Assembly (NCBI GenBank): GCA_964558295.1
Contig: CAZLDQ010000054.1
Location: forward strand, 1-29,521
DNA length: 29,521 nucleotides
DNA from: JBDKTH01 sp964558295
Lineage (GTDB): Bacteria > Planctomycetota > Planctomycetia > Pirellulales > Thermoguttaceae
Direction: 5' to 3'
Shown: piece by piece, positions 7,339 to 14,805 of the stretch
How positions within the stretch are numbered: position 1 is the stretch's first letter
How the letters are laid out: every line of letters begins with the position of its first letter
Made by a program: the position numbers and the translations under genes
Notes under the pieces: generated by a model
Told to the model about the DNA's origin: nothing
Seen by the model: only the letters and a program-made list of their open reading frames with translations
Databases searched by the model: none

Positions 7339-8046
7339 CCACGAGTCCGTTCCGCGGACCGCATCTCTCATGCTTTGAAGATGCGTCAAGTTACAGGTCA
7401 ACTCTTTTTTCCGAGGTGACCGATGGCGAACAGGCAGCGAGATACGGGACGGAAGTAGTTTTGGCGAAAGACGCTCCAACGGCAGGTGGCAAGTGGGCTT
7501 TCGCTGCAGGCGTTCTGTCGGCGCGAGGGGCTGACGGAGCCGAGTAAACTGCAAGGCGAGGCTGGTCCGGGCCCTCGATCTCTTCCACGTTTGCCTCGAA
7601 TCTGCCAAGCAAGAGAGATGACAGCGTTCTCTCTCCGAGGTTTGCTTCTGTCGGGCGACTCGCCCTACCAGGTGACCGAAAACTCCAATCGCTTTGACCG
7701 TTGCGGACAATACGTGCAGCGCTTAATCAATTATACTGAAAGCCGAACTGCACGAAGTGGAGCATGATCTCATCAAGGGATTTCTCGCAGCGAAGTCGGA
7801 GCAGTCGAAAGGAAGGCACTCGGCGTTGGCCGGAGGCTATGGTGATACACCGTGTGGACAAAGGCATCGGCTCTTGGCTTCCTTGTCCGGAAGGGGGGGC
7901 AGTCAGCCTCGCAAGAAAGGCCGTTACCCGTCGAGGGCCCTGTCTCCTAACCGACTCCGAGCTGCCGGCCTACGAGGGGCAATTGGTCTTTCATTAGGTT
8001 CTGGTCTCAATCCTCATCATTAGTTTCTGTTCTCTGGAGTTGCGTC
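7339..8046. other. Long gene-poor stretch with mobile-element debris
   Basis: 708 bp with no intact gene. It contains a decayed IS66 orfA-like fragment (7422-7560) and the upstream region of the DUF1559 gene. A TATACT hexamer at 7732-7737 could be a -10, but no matching -35 was found. The remainder has no recognisable coding pattern on either strand. Confidence 0.6.
7422..7560 (+). pseudogene. Remnant of an IS66-type orfA (TnpA accessory protein)
   Basis: Translation from the ATG at 7422 gives MANRQRDTGRK, then a stop (TAG), then FWRKTLQRQVASGLSLQAFC and RREGLTEPSKLQ in the same frame. The W-R-x-x-x-x-x-W/Q-x-x-SGLS-x-x-FCRREGL-x-x-x-SF pattern is typical of the small helix-turn-helix protein encoded first in IS66 elements. 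The internal stop and loss of the expected FY-x-WRR continuation after the EPS point show that it is dead. No orfB, orfC or terminal repeats were recognised nearby. Confidence 0.55.
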
Positions 8047-9051
8047 ATGGTCTGGTACTCTCCTCGTCGCGGCTTTACGTTGGTCGAGTTGTTGGTGGTG
8101 ATTGCGATTATCGGGATTCTGATCGCGATGCTGTTGCCGGCCGTCCAGGCGGCACGCGAGGCAGCACGTCGATCGCAGTGCACGAACAACCTCAAGCAGA
8201 TCGGGTTGGCACTGCACAACTACGAATCGGCACTCGGCAGTTTCCCGCCGGGCGACTGCTCCGTCAACCTCGGCTCAGGTGAATCCCCCCAAGCTTCGAC
8301 CCACGCATACATCCTGCCGTACCTGGAGGCTGGGAACAGTTACAACACGTTCGACTTCCGATACCAAGTCAACAGCCACAGCACGAATGTCCAGGCCCGG
8401 ATTCAGGTCATCTCGACGTATCAGTGCCCTTCGGAAATCGTGCCTGGGACGCCGCAAAAGGTGGCCAACGTAATCGATGCAGCCAGCGCGAGCTACATGC
8501 AGTGTCTGGGCTCCCAAGCCCAACAGGCCGCAACTTCGCAGCCTCTGTATCGCGGCATCTTCTTCCGGAACTCGGCGACGGAGTTCGGACACATCACCGA
8601 CGGCACGTCGAATACGGCCATGTTCGGAGAGATCAAAAAGGGGCCGAACGGGACCTCCTCGACCGCCGTGGTCGCCGCCGGCAGTGCGGACGATTTCCGC
8701 GTCGCGACGAGAGATACGGCGGCCTGGTCCGGCAACGACCTCCTCTATCCTCCGGCGGCGTGTGAGAATCGCGCCACCGCGGCTTGGCTCTATCGCGGGT
8801 TGCAGTACTACCGCGGCCTGACCGTCGCCACTTATTACACGCACACGCTGACGCCCAACGCAAGGCTTCGGGATTGTGCCGACGTTTCACCTGAAAACAA
8901 GGGGCATCTGGCCGCGCGGAGCTATCATCCCGGCGGCGCGAACGTCGTGCTCGCCGATGGCTCGGTCCGGTTCGCTAGCAACACCGTCGACGCTTCTGTC
9001 TGGCGGGCGGTCGGGTCGATGAGCGGCGGTGAGGTGGTCGGAGATTTCTGA
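8047..9051 (+). CDS. DUF1559 protein with type IV pilin-like N-terminus
   Basis: This planctomycete-expanded family resembles type II secretion pseudopilins; cellular role unknown. The 334-residue product starts MVWYSPRRG-FTLVELLVVIAIIG: a prepilin peptidase site after G9, the conserved Glu at +5 (E14) and a hydrophobic helix. QAAREAARRSQCTNNLKQIG (about 37-56) and LHNYES follow, as in most family members. Near the C-terminus HPGGANVVLADG is the H-X9-DG motif that defines the processing-associated domain. Length is normal (300-400). The ATG at 8047 has TGGAGT about 6 nt upstream. It leads a same-strand cassette: lipoprotein 104 bp downstream, then an EEP-family protein. Planctomycete genomes carry tens to hundreds of such genes, so substrate or partner cannot be told from sequence. 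Confidence 0.95.
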   Translation: MVWYSPRRGFTLVELLVVIAIIGILIAMLLPAVQAAREAARRSQCTNNLKQIGLALHNYESALGSFPPGDCSVNLGSGESPQASTHAYILPYLEAGNSYNTFDFRYQVNSHSTNVQARIQVISTYQCPSEIVPGTPQKVANVIDAASASYMQCLGSQAQQAATSQPLYRGIFFRNSATEFGHITDGTSNTAMFGEIKKGPNGTSSTAVVAAGSADDFRVATRDTAAWSGNDLLYPPAACENRATAAWLYRGLQYYRGLTVATYYTHTLTPNARLRDCADVSPENKGHLAARSYHPGGANVVLADGSVRFASNTVDASVWRAVGSMSGGEVVGDF

Positions 9052-9155
9052 TCGTGGAGGCCTGGCGTGCGCGAAAGGCCCCGCCGGACGGACGCCGGGA
9101 TGTATGGCAGCAGGACGTTCGAAACGAAAGCCCCAAAAAGCCAGAAAGGATAGAC

Positions 9156-9608
9156 ATGACCTCAATGCGTTCAGGTAAGCCTTGTTCAAGATACCCGCTG
9201 TGGCTCGTTGCTCTGGTGTTGGGATCTGCCGGCTGCGGCTCTGGACAGCCGAGCGGCGACGTGGTGCCCACGGTGCCTGCGGCCGGGGTGCTAACCTACC
9301 GGGGCCAGCCGCTCGAACACCACCAGGTGCTAGTCTACCCCTCGTCTCAGCGACCGGCGGCGGGCGTCACCGACGCCAATGGTCGGTTCGTTCTGGGGAC
9401 CAATCGGGAAGGGGACGGCGCTCCCGTGGGAACGCACCAGGTCACCGTGACCTACGTGGGCCCGCCCAACTTAAACCCGGAGGAAGCGACGCCCCTGCCC
9501 CCGCCGAAGGTGAAGATCCCGGCCAAGTATCGGAATGTGAAGACCTCGGGGCTTCAGGTGGAGATCCCCGAGGGCGGAAGCCAGGATCTCAAAATCGAGC
9601 TGCAGTAA
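9156..9608 (+). CDS. Lipoprotein with carboxypeptidase-regulatory-like (transthyretin-type) domain
   Basis: The 150-residue product has a signal peptide ending in LVLGSAGC, an acceptable though imperfect lipobox, so it is probably anchored to a membrane by a lipidated Cys. The mature part is one beta-sandwich: AAGVLTYRGQPLEHHQVLVY, then GVTDANGRFVLGTNREGDGAPVG with the GxTDxxGxF turn of these domains, then HQVTVTYVGP, and VEIPEGGSQDLKIEL at the end. Such small lipoproteins commonly follow DUF1559 genes in planctomycetes, which suggests a shared but unknown surface role. I chose the ATG at 9156 because AAAGGA is 5-6 nt upstream and the signal peptide begins there. The EEP gene starts 13 nt after its stop, so the two are co-transcribed. 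Confidence 0.88.
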   Translation: MTSMRSGKPCSRYPLWLVALVLGSAGCGSGQPSGDVVPTVPAAGVLTYRGQPLEHHQVLVYPSSQRPAAGVTDANGRFVLGTNREGDGAPVGTHQVTVTYVGPPNLNPEEATPLPPPKVKIPAKYRNVKTSGLQVEIPEGGSQDLKIELQ

Positions 9609-9621
9609 CAGGAGTCGCGGA

Positions 9622-10443
9622 ATGTTCGTCCCGAAGACTGCGGTCCCCCTCTCCCGTCGCCAGCTTTTGACGATCGGTGCCGGTTTTTCCCTTCAGCTCC
9701 TCGCTGGCCGGTCGGCGTTCGCGGAGCCACCGGACGCACGGCCCCCTTTGCGGGTGCTCTGCTACAACATTCATCACGGCGAGGGGACTGACGGGAAGGT
9801 CGATTTGCCGCGGTTGGCGGCGGTGATTCGGGCAGCCAACCCGGATCTCGTCGCGCTCCAGGAAGTCGACGACCGGACGCGGCGCACGGGCGGCGTCGAC
9901 CAAACCGCCGAGCTCCGGCGACTCACCGGACTCCACGGTCGGTTCGGCAAACAGATCGACTACGAGGGAGGCGGATACGGCCAAGCGATCCTGTCGCGGT
10001 TCCCGATTGCAGATCTCAAGATCTACCGGCTCCCCGGGGTCCCGGAACGCGAGCAGCGGATGGCACTTGAGGCACGCATCGACATCGACGGCCGGATGGT
10101 CTCGTTTGTCAGCACGCATCTCCACCACCAAAGCGAGGCATTCCGCGAGCAACAAGCCGCGAAGCTCAACGAATTGTTCGGCGCCGGGGACCATGCGGTT
10201 ATCCTGGCCGGAGACTTCAATGCCACTGGCGACAGCATGCCGCTTACAGTGCTGGCACGCCAGTGGGAGGTCGTCGGCTCCGGGGCCCCCCTGGCCACAT
10301 TCCCGTCAGCGGAACCCGTAAAACAAATCGACTTTGTGCTATTTCGACGGGGGCAGTTCCGGGTAATCGACGTGAAAGTCCTCAACGAACCTGTTGCCTC
10401 GGACCACCGACCGGTGCTGGCGGTGATCCAGTGGCGCGAGTGA
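9622..10443 (+). CDS. Exported endonuclease/exonuclease/phosphatase (EEP) family protein
   Basis: This is a metal-dependent phosphodiesterase or phosphatase of the DNase I/sphingomyelinase fold; substrate not predictable. The 273-residue product begins with a Tat-like signal (SRRQLLTIGAGFSLQLLAG) cut near AFA-EP. All EEP catalytic elements are visible: N49 in CYNIHHG, E81 in LQEVD, H166 in STHLHH, D198 and N200 in GDFN, D237 in IDFVL, and D261-H262 in SDHRPV. Length is normal for single-domain members. AGGAG lies about 8 nt before the ATG and only 13 nt separate it from the lipoprotein gene. Export plus position suggests it acts on an extracellular phosphate ester, lipid or nucleic acid; this is inference. 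Degenerate duplicate DNA begins about 60 bp after its stop. Confidence 0.93.
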   Translation: MFVPKTAVPLSRRQLLTIGAGFSLQLLAGRSAFAEPPDARPPLRVLCYNIHHGEGTDGKVDLPRLAAVIRAANPDLVALQEVDDRTRRTGGVDQTAELRRLTGLHGRFGKQIDYEGGGYGQAILSRFPIADLKIYRLPGVPEREQRMALEARIDIDGRMVSFVSTHLHHQSEAFREQQAAKLNELFGAGDHAVILAGDFNATGDSMPLTVLARQWEVVGSGAPLATFPSAEPVKQIDFVLFRRGQFRVIDVKVLNEPVASDHRPVLAVIQWRE

Positions 10444-10948
10444 CTCCAGCACACGGTCGGGGCTTGCTCGCGGAGACAAGTTCGCAGGGAGGCGCGTTCA
10501 GGCTCGGCCCGGTCCGACCGCCTCAAAAGCCCCCTGAGGCCGCGTTCTTCCGGGCCGACCCTGCCCCGCTTGGCCAAACTCCTTCTCAGCGTCGAGTTGG
10601 CCACCGTGTGCCGCCAGATGCTAGGCCGCTGACCACCGCATCCATTCACCATGCGTCTCGGCCGGCGGTCCTAGCTGCTGCTCTGGCACCAGAGGCGTTC
10701 AAGCTTTGAACAGCAGATGCTAACCGCTTCTGTATCAGCAAGTTAGATCGCCGCGAATCCGCCAACCCCCGCCGTTCCCGGTGGTCTGCCAGCAGCGTCC
10801 TCTCAGGGGACGCATCGCTTGCCGGCCTGATTCCGCTGACTCTATCTGCTTGCGAGTCCACGAGTTACAGAACGCGTTCGTTGGCCGCTAGCCGACTGGC
10901 ACCAATCTTGCAATTCCCTCGGACCAATTTGGTCGTGGAGGATGCATT
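10444..10948. other. Gene-poor stretch with a duplicated gene remnant
   Basis: 505 bp without an intact gene. The first part holds the DUF6786-like 3'-end remnant (10506-10636). The rest (10640-10920) shows no recognisable protein homology in any frame; it contains a small GTTCAA-GCT-TTGAAC hairpin near 10697-10711, and GACCAA-T-TTGGTC at 10922-10934 just before the next gene. Confidence 0.6.
10506..10636 (+). pseudogene. Internally deleted copy of the 3' end of the DUF6786-like gene
   Basis: 10506-10559 matches 6874-6927, and 10559-10636 matches 7265-7342; the intervening 337 bp are missing. The second block differs at about 9 of 78 positions in a hand alignment and retains the GRQML/SQMLGR-stop ending and the GACCAC after the stop. 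The deletion is not a multiple of three, and no start or N-terminal part is present, so it is a dead fragment. It shows that a second copy once stood here. Confidence 0.85.
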
Positions 10949-11155
10949 GTGAGTTGCGGCATTTGTGCACGCTGCAAGAAACGCAAAGGATGCCGGTTTC
11001 GCCAGCCGGGCACGTGGGTCCAGGAGTGCGATCTGTTTGTGGCCGCTTGTACCGGTTCGAGTGGCTCCGGCACCGAGCGCAACGGGACCGCGCAAGCAGA
11101 AGGCCTGAACGCCGGTTCGCAGGCCGGTGTCAACCGGCAGCATACTAGCCACTGA
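10949..11155 (+). CDS. Small Cys-rich hypothetical protein
   Basis: The 68-residue product starts MSCGICARCKKRKGCRFRQP and contains CxxCxxC, two further Cys in the next 20 residues, and another at about 35, so it may bind zinc or an iron-sulfur cluster; I do not recognise a family. The GTG start at 10949 has GGAGG about 7 nt upstream. The last 30 residues (TGSSGSGTERNGTAQAEGLN and beyond) look unstructured and may be non-conserved. It precedes a 109-residue hypothetical gene and gdhA on the same strand. An overlapping frame starting ATG at 10942 is less likely because it lacks the ordered Cys pattern and would place the ribosome site on top of its start. Coding status is probable, not certain. 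Confidence 0.55.
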   Translation: MSCGICARCKKRKGCRFRQPGTWVQECDLFVAACTGSSGSGTERNGTAQAEGLNAGSQAGVNRQHTSH

Positions 11156-11189
11156 TTGGCTCGCTTGGTGCCTGAAGGAGGATCTGCCC

Positions 11190-11519
11190 ATGTCGAAGAG
11201 CTTTCGCTTGCCGCAAGAGGACCGTCTTCAGGGCTTATCCCAATCGTCTGGAGGAGACAATCGGGCCTTGAAGAACTTCCGCTATGTGGTCGGGGCGGTC
11301 AACAACGATGCCCTGCGGGTCTGGGCCGAGTTGTGGGAACAGCTCCAGGGCGGCGTCACTCCCGACGGCATGGTTCTCCCCGAAATGCAAAAAGGATTCG
11401 CGCCCGCCTGTGGATGGCCCGAATTCCTCGAAAAAGTCTGGCTGCTTAAGCACTACCTCGACTACATCCACCATTTTTGTCGCGAGTCCAACGAATCGGA
11501 AAGAAAGGATGAAGGATGA
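11190..11519 (+). CDS. Hypothetical protein upstream of gdhA (109 aa)
   Basis: A soluble, mixed-charge protein of 109 residues, MSKSFRLPQEDRLQGLSQSS at the start. The core ALKNFRYVVGAVNNDALRVW and the C-terminal GWPEFLEKVWLLKHYLDYIH suggest a compact helical fold with many aromatics. No signal peptide, membrane segment or known motif was seen. AAGGAGG sits 8 nt upstream of the ATG at 11190, the strongest ribosome site in this neighbourhood, which decides the start over the in-frame GTG at 11127. It ends 130 bp before gdhA and may share its transcript. Function unknown. Confidence 0.75.
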   Translation: MSKSFRLPQEDRLQGLSQSSGGDNRALKNFRYVVGAVNNDALRVWAELWEQLQGGVTPDGMVLPEMQKGFAPACGWPEFLEKVWLLKHYLDYIHHFCRESNESERKDEG

Positions 11520-11649
11520 GTATCAGCGTCCTGGGATGAAGGAAGGGCTGACGATTCTCAGGTTCGATGCGTTCGATGCTGCATTCTTCATTCTGTAATC
11601 AGCATTCAGCATTTTCTCCCTCTCCTCGCTTTACACACGAAAGGTTTGT

Positions 11650-13029
11650 ATGCACCAAGTTGTGATTGACACCCCTCCGGCAAATGCCTCCGAAGCGGTT
11701 CGTGCGTTCATGGAAAAGGTCGTGGCCAAGAACCACGGTGAGTTGGAGTTTCACCAGGCGGTTTGGGAAGTCGTCGAGTCGGTGATGCCGGTCGTACTGG
11801 CCAATCCGGCTTATCGCAAAGCCCGGCTGCTGGAACGAATGGTCGAGCCGGAGCGGGTAATCCTGTTCCGCGTACCGTGGGTCGATGACAAGGGCGAAGT
11901 CCAGGTCAACCGCGGGTTCCGCGTGGAAATGAACAGCGCGATCGGTCCCTACAAAGGCGGGCTGCGGTTCCATCCATCGGTGAATCTCGGCCTCCTCAAG
12001 TTCTTGGCCTTTGAGCAAACCTTCAAGAACAGCTTGACCACGCTCCCCATGGGCGGCGGCAAGGGCGGTTCCGACTTCGATCCGAAGGGCAAGAGCGACG
12101 GCGAAGTGATGCGTTTCTGCCAGTCGTTCATGAGCGAACTGTTCCGCCACATCGGCCCCGACACCGACGTCCCCGCCGGCGATATCGGCGTGGGCGGTCG
12201 GGAAATCGGGTTCCTCTTCGGCACCTACAAGAAACTAGCCAATCGCTTCTGCGGCGTGCTCACCGGCAAGGGACTGGAGTACGGCGGTTCGCGAATTCGC
12301 CCCGAAGCCACCGGCTACGGCAGCGTCTATTTCGCCCAAGAAATGCTCGCCACACGCGGCCAAGAGGTCAAGGGGAAGACGGCCGTCGTCTCCGGGTCCG
12401 GCAACGTGGCCCAGTACACGGTCCAGAAGCTCCTCCAACTCGGCGCCAAGGTCGTGACCCTCTCCGACTCCAACGGCACGATCGTCGACATGGACGGAAT
12501 CAACGAAGAGAAGCTCGCTTGGGTCATGGAGCTCAAGGAAGTTCGCCGCGGGCGGATTCGCGAATATGCCGACCACTTCAAGGGCGTCAAGTACCTGGAA
12601 GGCAAGAAGCCCTGGGATGTCCCCTGCCAATTGGCTTTCCCCAGCGCCACGCAAAACGAGATCAACGAGGACGACGCCAAGACGCTCGTGAAGAACGGCT
12701 GCTTCTGCGTCTCCGAAGGGGCCAACATGCCCACCGTCCCCGAAGGGATCGACGTGTTCACCAAGGCCAAGATCCTCTACGCCCCGGGCAAGGCGTCCAA
12801 CGCCGGCGGGGTGGCCGTCTCGGGCTTGGAAATGTGCCAGAACGCCGGTTGCTTGCGCCGCGCTCGCCATGAGGTTGACTCGCAGCTCCAATCGATCATG
12901 AAGTCGATTCACGAGAACTGCGTCCAGTACGGCCGCGAAGGCGACGGTTACATCAACTACGTCAAGGGGGCCAATGTGGCCGGCTTCGTCAAGGTGGCCA
13001 ACGCCATGCTGGCTCAAGGCATCGTCTGA
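11650..13029 (+). CDS. gdhA: NADP-type glutamate dehydrogenase
   Basis: This enzyme interconverts 2-oxoglutarate plus ammonium and glutamate in the cytoplasm, giving an ammonium-assimilation route. The 459-residue product is full length for the hexameric bacterial class. Substrate-site lysines are K102 (IGPYKGGLRFHPS), K126 (TFKNSL) and the catalytic K138 (PMGGGKGGSDFDPKGKS); the catalytic Asp is in VPAGDIGVGGREIG (D178). The Rossmann loop is VVSGSGNVAQY near 247-256. The segment after VSGLEMCQNA reads GCLRRARHEVDSQLQ where most relatives have SMRLSWTREEVDxxL, a local divergence worth noting. The ATG at 11650 has AAAGG 6 nt upstream. A terminator hairpin follows at 13057. Together with the P-II gene it gives the window two nitrogen-metabolism genes, though they lie 8 kb apart. 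Confidence 0.97.
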   Translation: MHQVVIDTPPANASEAVRAFMEKVVAKNHGELEFHQAVWEVVESVMPVVLANPAYRKARLLERMVEPERVILFRVPWVDDKGEVQVNRGFRVEMNSAIGPYKGGLRFHPSVNLGLLKFLAFEQTFKNSLTTLPMGGGKGGSDFDPKGKSDGEVMRFCQSFMSELFRHIGPDTDVPAGDIGVGGREIGFLFGTYKKLANRFCGVLTGKGLEYGGSRIRPEATGYGSVYFAQEMLATRGQEVKGKTAVVSGSGNVAQYTVQKLLQLGAKVVTLSDSNGTIVDMDGINEEKLAWVMELKEVRRGRIREYADHFKGVKYLEGKKPWDVPCQLAFPSATQNEINEDDAKTLVKNGCFCVSEGANMPTVPEGIDVFTKAKILYAPGKASNAGGVAVSGLEMCQNAGCLRRARHEVDSQLQSIMKSIHENCVQYGREGDGYINYVKGANVAGFVKVANAMLAQGIV

Positions 13030-13056
13030 TCCACCGCCAATTGTCCACTTCGGTCC

Positions 13057-13084
13057 AAGGCCGCGTCCCCCGGGGCGCGGCCTT
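13057..13084 (+). terminator. Intrinsic terminator after gdhA
   Basis: AAGGCCGCG at 13057-13065 pairs perfectly with CGCGGCCTT at 13076-13084, with the 10-nt CCCC/GGGG-containing middle able to tighten the stem. A short T-rich sequence (GTTTCTT) follows. It begins 27 bp after the gdhA stop. Confidence 0.75.
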
Positions 13085-13227
13085 GCCGTTTCTTGAAAGA
13101 CACCAGCCATGGCCCCAATTCCCCCGCCGAACCGCGTCACCTCATGCTGGCCTCTTCGCGACGCCGCTACAATTTATCCTGACAAACGTTATCGAAGCTC
13201 GCTGCACCTTATCCCAGGAGACACGTC

Positions 13228-13671
13228 ATGAACTCTCGCAACTCGCTGACGAGTCGGAACCCCGCCGAGAAAGCGCTATCCCTGTTCGACGAATTCAAAC
13301 GTTTTGCCTTCAAGGGAAACGTCATCGACCTGGCCGTGGGGGTAATCATCGGGGCGGCGTTCGCCAAGCTCATCGACTCCTTGGTCAAACACGTCATCAT
13401 GCCGGCGGTCAGCCTCCTCCTTCCCACTCAGCAGAGCTATGTGAATTGGAAATGGGTCGTGCAGGGTACGGAGATTCCCTACGGACTCTTTCTCGGTGAG
13501 GTCGTCAACTTCCTGATCGTGGCGTTGGCCCTCTACCTCTTCATTGTCAAGTTCCTCGGCGGACTAATGCGGTTCCGCAAGGAGGAAGAGGCTGCCGCCC
13601 CACCGCCACCGACCAAAGACCAAGAGCTCTTGGCCGAGATTCGCGACCTGCTCAAGCAGCGGGCAGGGTGA
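13228..13671 (+). CDS. mscL: Large-conductance mechanosensitive channel MscL
   Basis: MscL is a pentameric inner-membrane channel that opens on hypo-osmotic shock. The 147-residue product contains the signature FAFKGNVIDLAVGVIIGAAF (32-51) in the first membrane helix, continuing AKLIDSLVKHVIMPAVSLLL. The periplasmic loop with YVNWKWV follows, and then the second helix GEVVNFLIVALALYLFIVKF. The C-terminal helical bundle is preceded by a proline run (AAAPPPPTKDQELLAEIRDL). The N-terminus is about 15 residues longer than in E. coli. AGGAGA lies 8 nt before the ATG. It stands alone, converging on cysA with a 60-bp gap. Confidence 0.96.
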   Translation: MNSRNSLTSRNPAEKALSLFDEFKRFAFKGNVIDLAVGVIIGAAFAKLIDSLVKHVIMPAVSLLLPTQQSYVNWKWVVQGTEIPYGLFLGEVVNFLIVALALYLFIVKFLGGLMRFRKEEEAAAPPPPTKDQELLAEIRDLLKQRAG

Positions 13672-13731
13672 CCCCGAACGACTCAGGGGCGTCTACCGCG
13701 ATTCGGCGGGCCTCGCAGGCTCAGCCACCCC

Positions 13732-14802
13732 CTACACGGGAGCCTGCCCGTCGTCAAACACGCGGAACGCCCGGGGGCTGACGTGGACCACGTCCCCCTG
13801 CTCGATCTTCAGATCCTGAAACTCGGGATGCGAGAGAACCGCGCTGAGCTTCTCGCCGCTTTCGGCGATCAGTTCCAGCGTGACCCGGGCACCGGCCGAA
13901 TTGATCCGGATGACCGTGGCCTGGAAGCTCGGATGGCCGTTCGGCTTCGTGGCGATCTCCAAATCGTGGGGACGTACGAAGACCCGGGCGGATTGGCCGT
14001 CGCTCGTCCCTGGGGCCTCGAGAGCCAACGTGCCGATATGGACCTTGCCCGCCTCCAGGCGGCCGTGGAACTGGTTCACCTCGCCAAGGAAGTTGATCAC
14101 AAACTCGGTCTTCGGCTGGTGGAACACCTCGTCGGGCGTGCCGATCTGCTCGATCACGCCGCGATTCATCACCGCCACCCGATCAGCCACTTCCAACGCC
14201 TCGTCCTGGTCGTGGGTCACAAAGACGCTGGTCATGTGGATCTGGTCGTGCAGACGCCGGAGCCACTGACGCAACTCCACGCGAACCTTGGCGTCCAACG
14301 CCCCAAACGGCTCGTCCAACAGCAGCACACGCGGCTCAACGGCCAACGCCCGGGCCAACGCCACACGCTGTCGCTGACCACCGGAGAGCTGATGCGGATA
14401 GCGGTCGGCCATGTTTTCCAGTTGTACGAGCTTCAAAAGCCGGGTCACCTTGCGCATGATGACCATCTTCGACGGCCGGTCAAAGCGCGGGCGCACTCGC
14501 AGGCCAAAGGCGATGTTGTCAAACACCGTCATGTGGCGAAACAGCGCGTAGTGCTGGAACACAAAGCCTACGTGGCGGTCCCCCGCCTTGCGGCTCCCCA
14601 CGTCTTGTTCGTCGAAGAGAATCGAACCGCTTCCGGCGTCCGGTTCTTCCAAGCCGGAAATGATCCGCAAGAGCGTCGTCTTCCCGCAGCCCGAGGGACC
14701 CAGCAGGGCGACCAGTTCGCCGGTGGGCACTTGGAGACTCACGTCGCGGAGGGCCGTGAAGTTGCCGAAGGTCTTGGTGATGTTACGAACTTCAATACTC
14801 AT
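13732..14802 (-). CDS. cysA: Sulfate/thiosulfate ABC importer ATP-binding protein
   Basis: The ATPase subunit drives sulfate or thiosulfate import through CysTW. In the 356-residue chain, Walker A GPSGCGKTT is at 35-43, the Q-loop is in VFQHYALF (81-88), the ABC signature LSGGQRQR is at 139-146, Walker B VLLLDEPFGALD is at 159-170 and the switch His is in VTHDQDEALE (195-204). A C-terminal regulatory TOBE-like domain follows (HGRLEAGKVHIG onward, with FVRPHDLEI). Size and layout match CysA/PotA-type ATPases, and linkage to sbp, cysT and cysW fixes the substrate class. Only 3 nt separate its ATG from the cysW stop, so it is the last gene of a tight operon. Confidence 0.95.
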   Translation of the reverse strand: MSIEVRNITKTFGNFTALRDVSLQVPTGELVALLGPSGCGKTTLLRIISGLEEPDAGSGSILFDEQDVGSRKAGDRHVGFVFQHYALFRHMTVFDNIAFGLRVRPRFDRPSKMVIMRKVTRLLKLVQLENMADRYPHQLSGGQRQRVALARALAVEPRVLLLDEPFGALDAKVRVELRQWLRRLHDQIHMTSVFVTHDQDEALEVADRVAVMNRGVIEQIGTPDEVFHQPKTEFVINFLGEVNQFHGRLEAGKVHIGTLALEAPGTSDGQSARVFVRPHDLEIATKPNGHPSFQATVIRINSAGARVTLELIAESGEKLSAVLSHPEFQDLKIEQGDVVHVSPRAFRVFDDGQAPV

Positions 14803-14805
14803 CGA

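Noticed and set aside
7339..8046. tRNA or riboswitch in the gene-poor stretch
   Set aside because: No cloverleaf arms, CCA end or recognisable riboswitch core could be found by eye.
10942..11148. Alternative overlapping gene starting ATG at 10942
   Set aside because: Its translation lacks the ordered Cys pattern of the frame at 10949, and the GGAGG site would almost touch its start codon.
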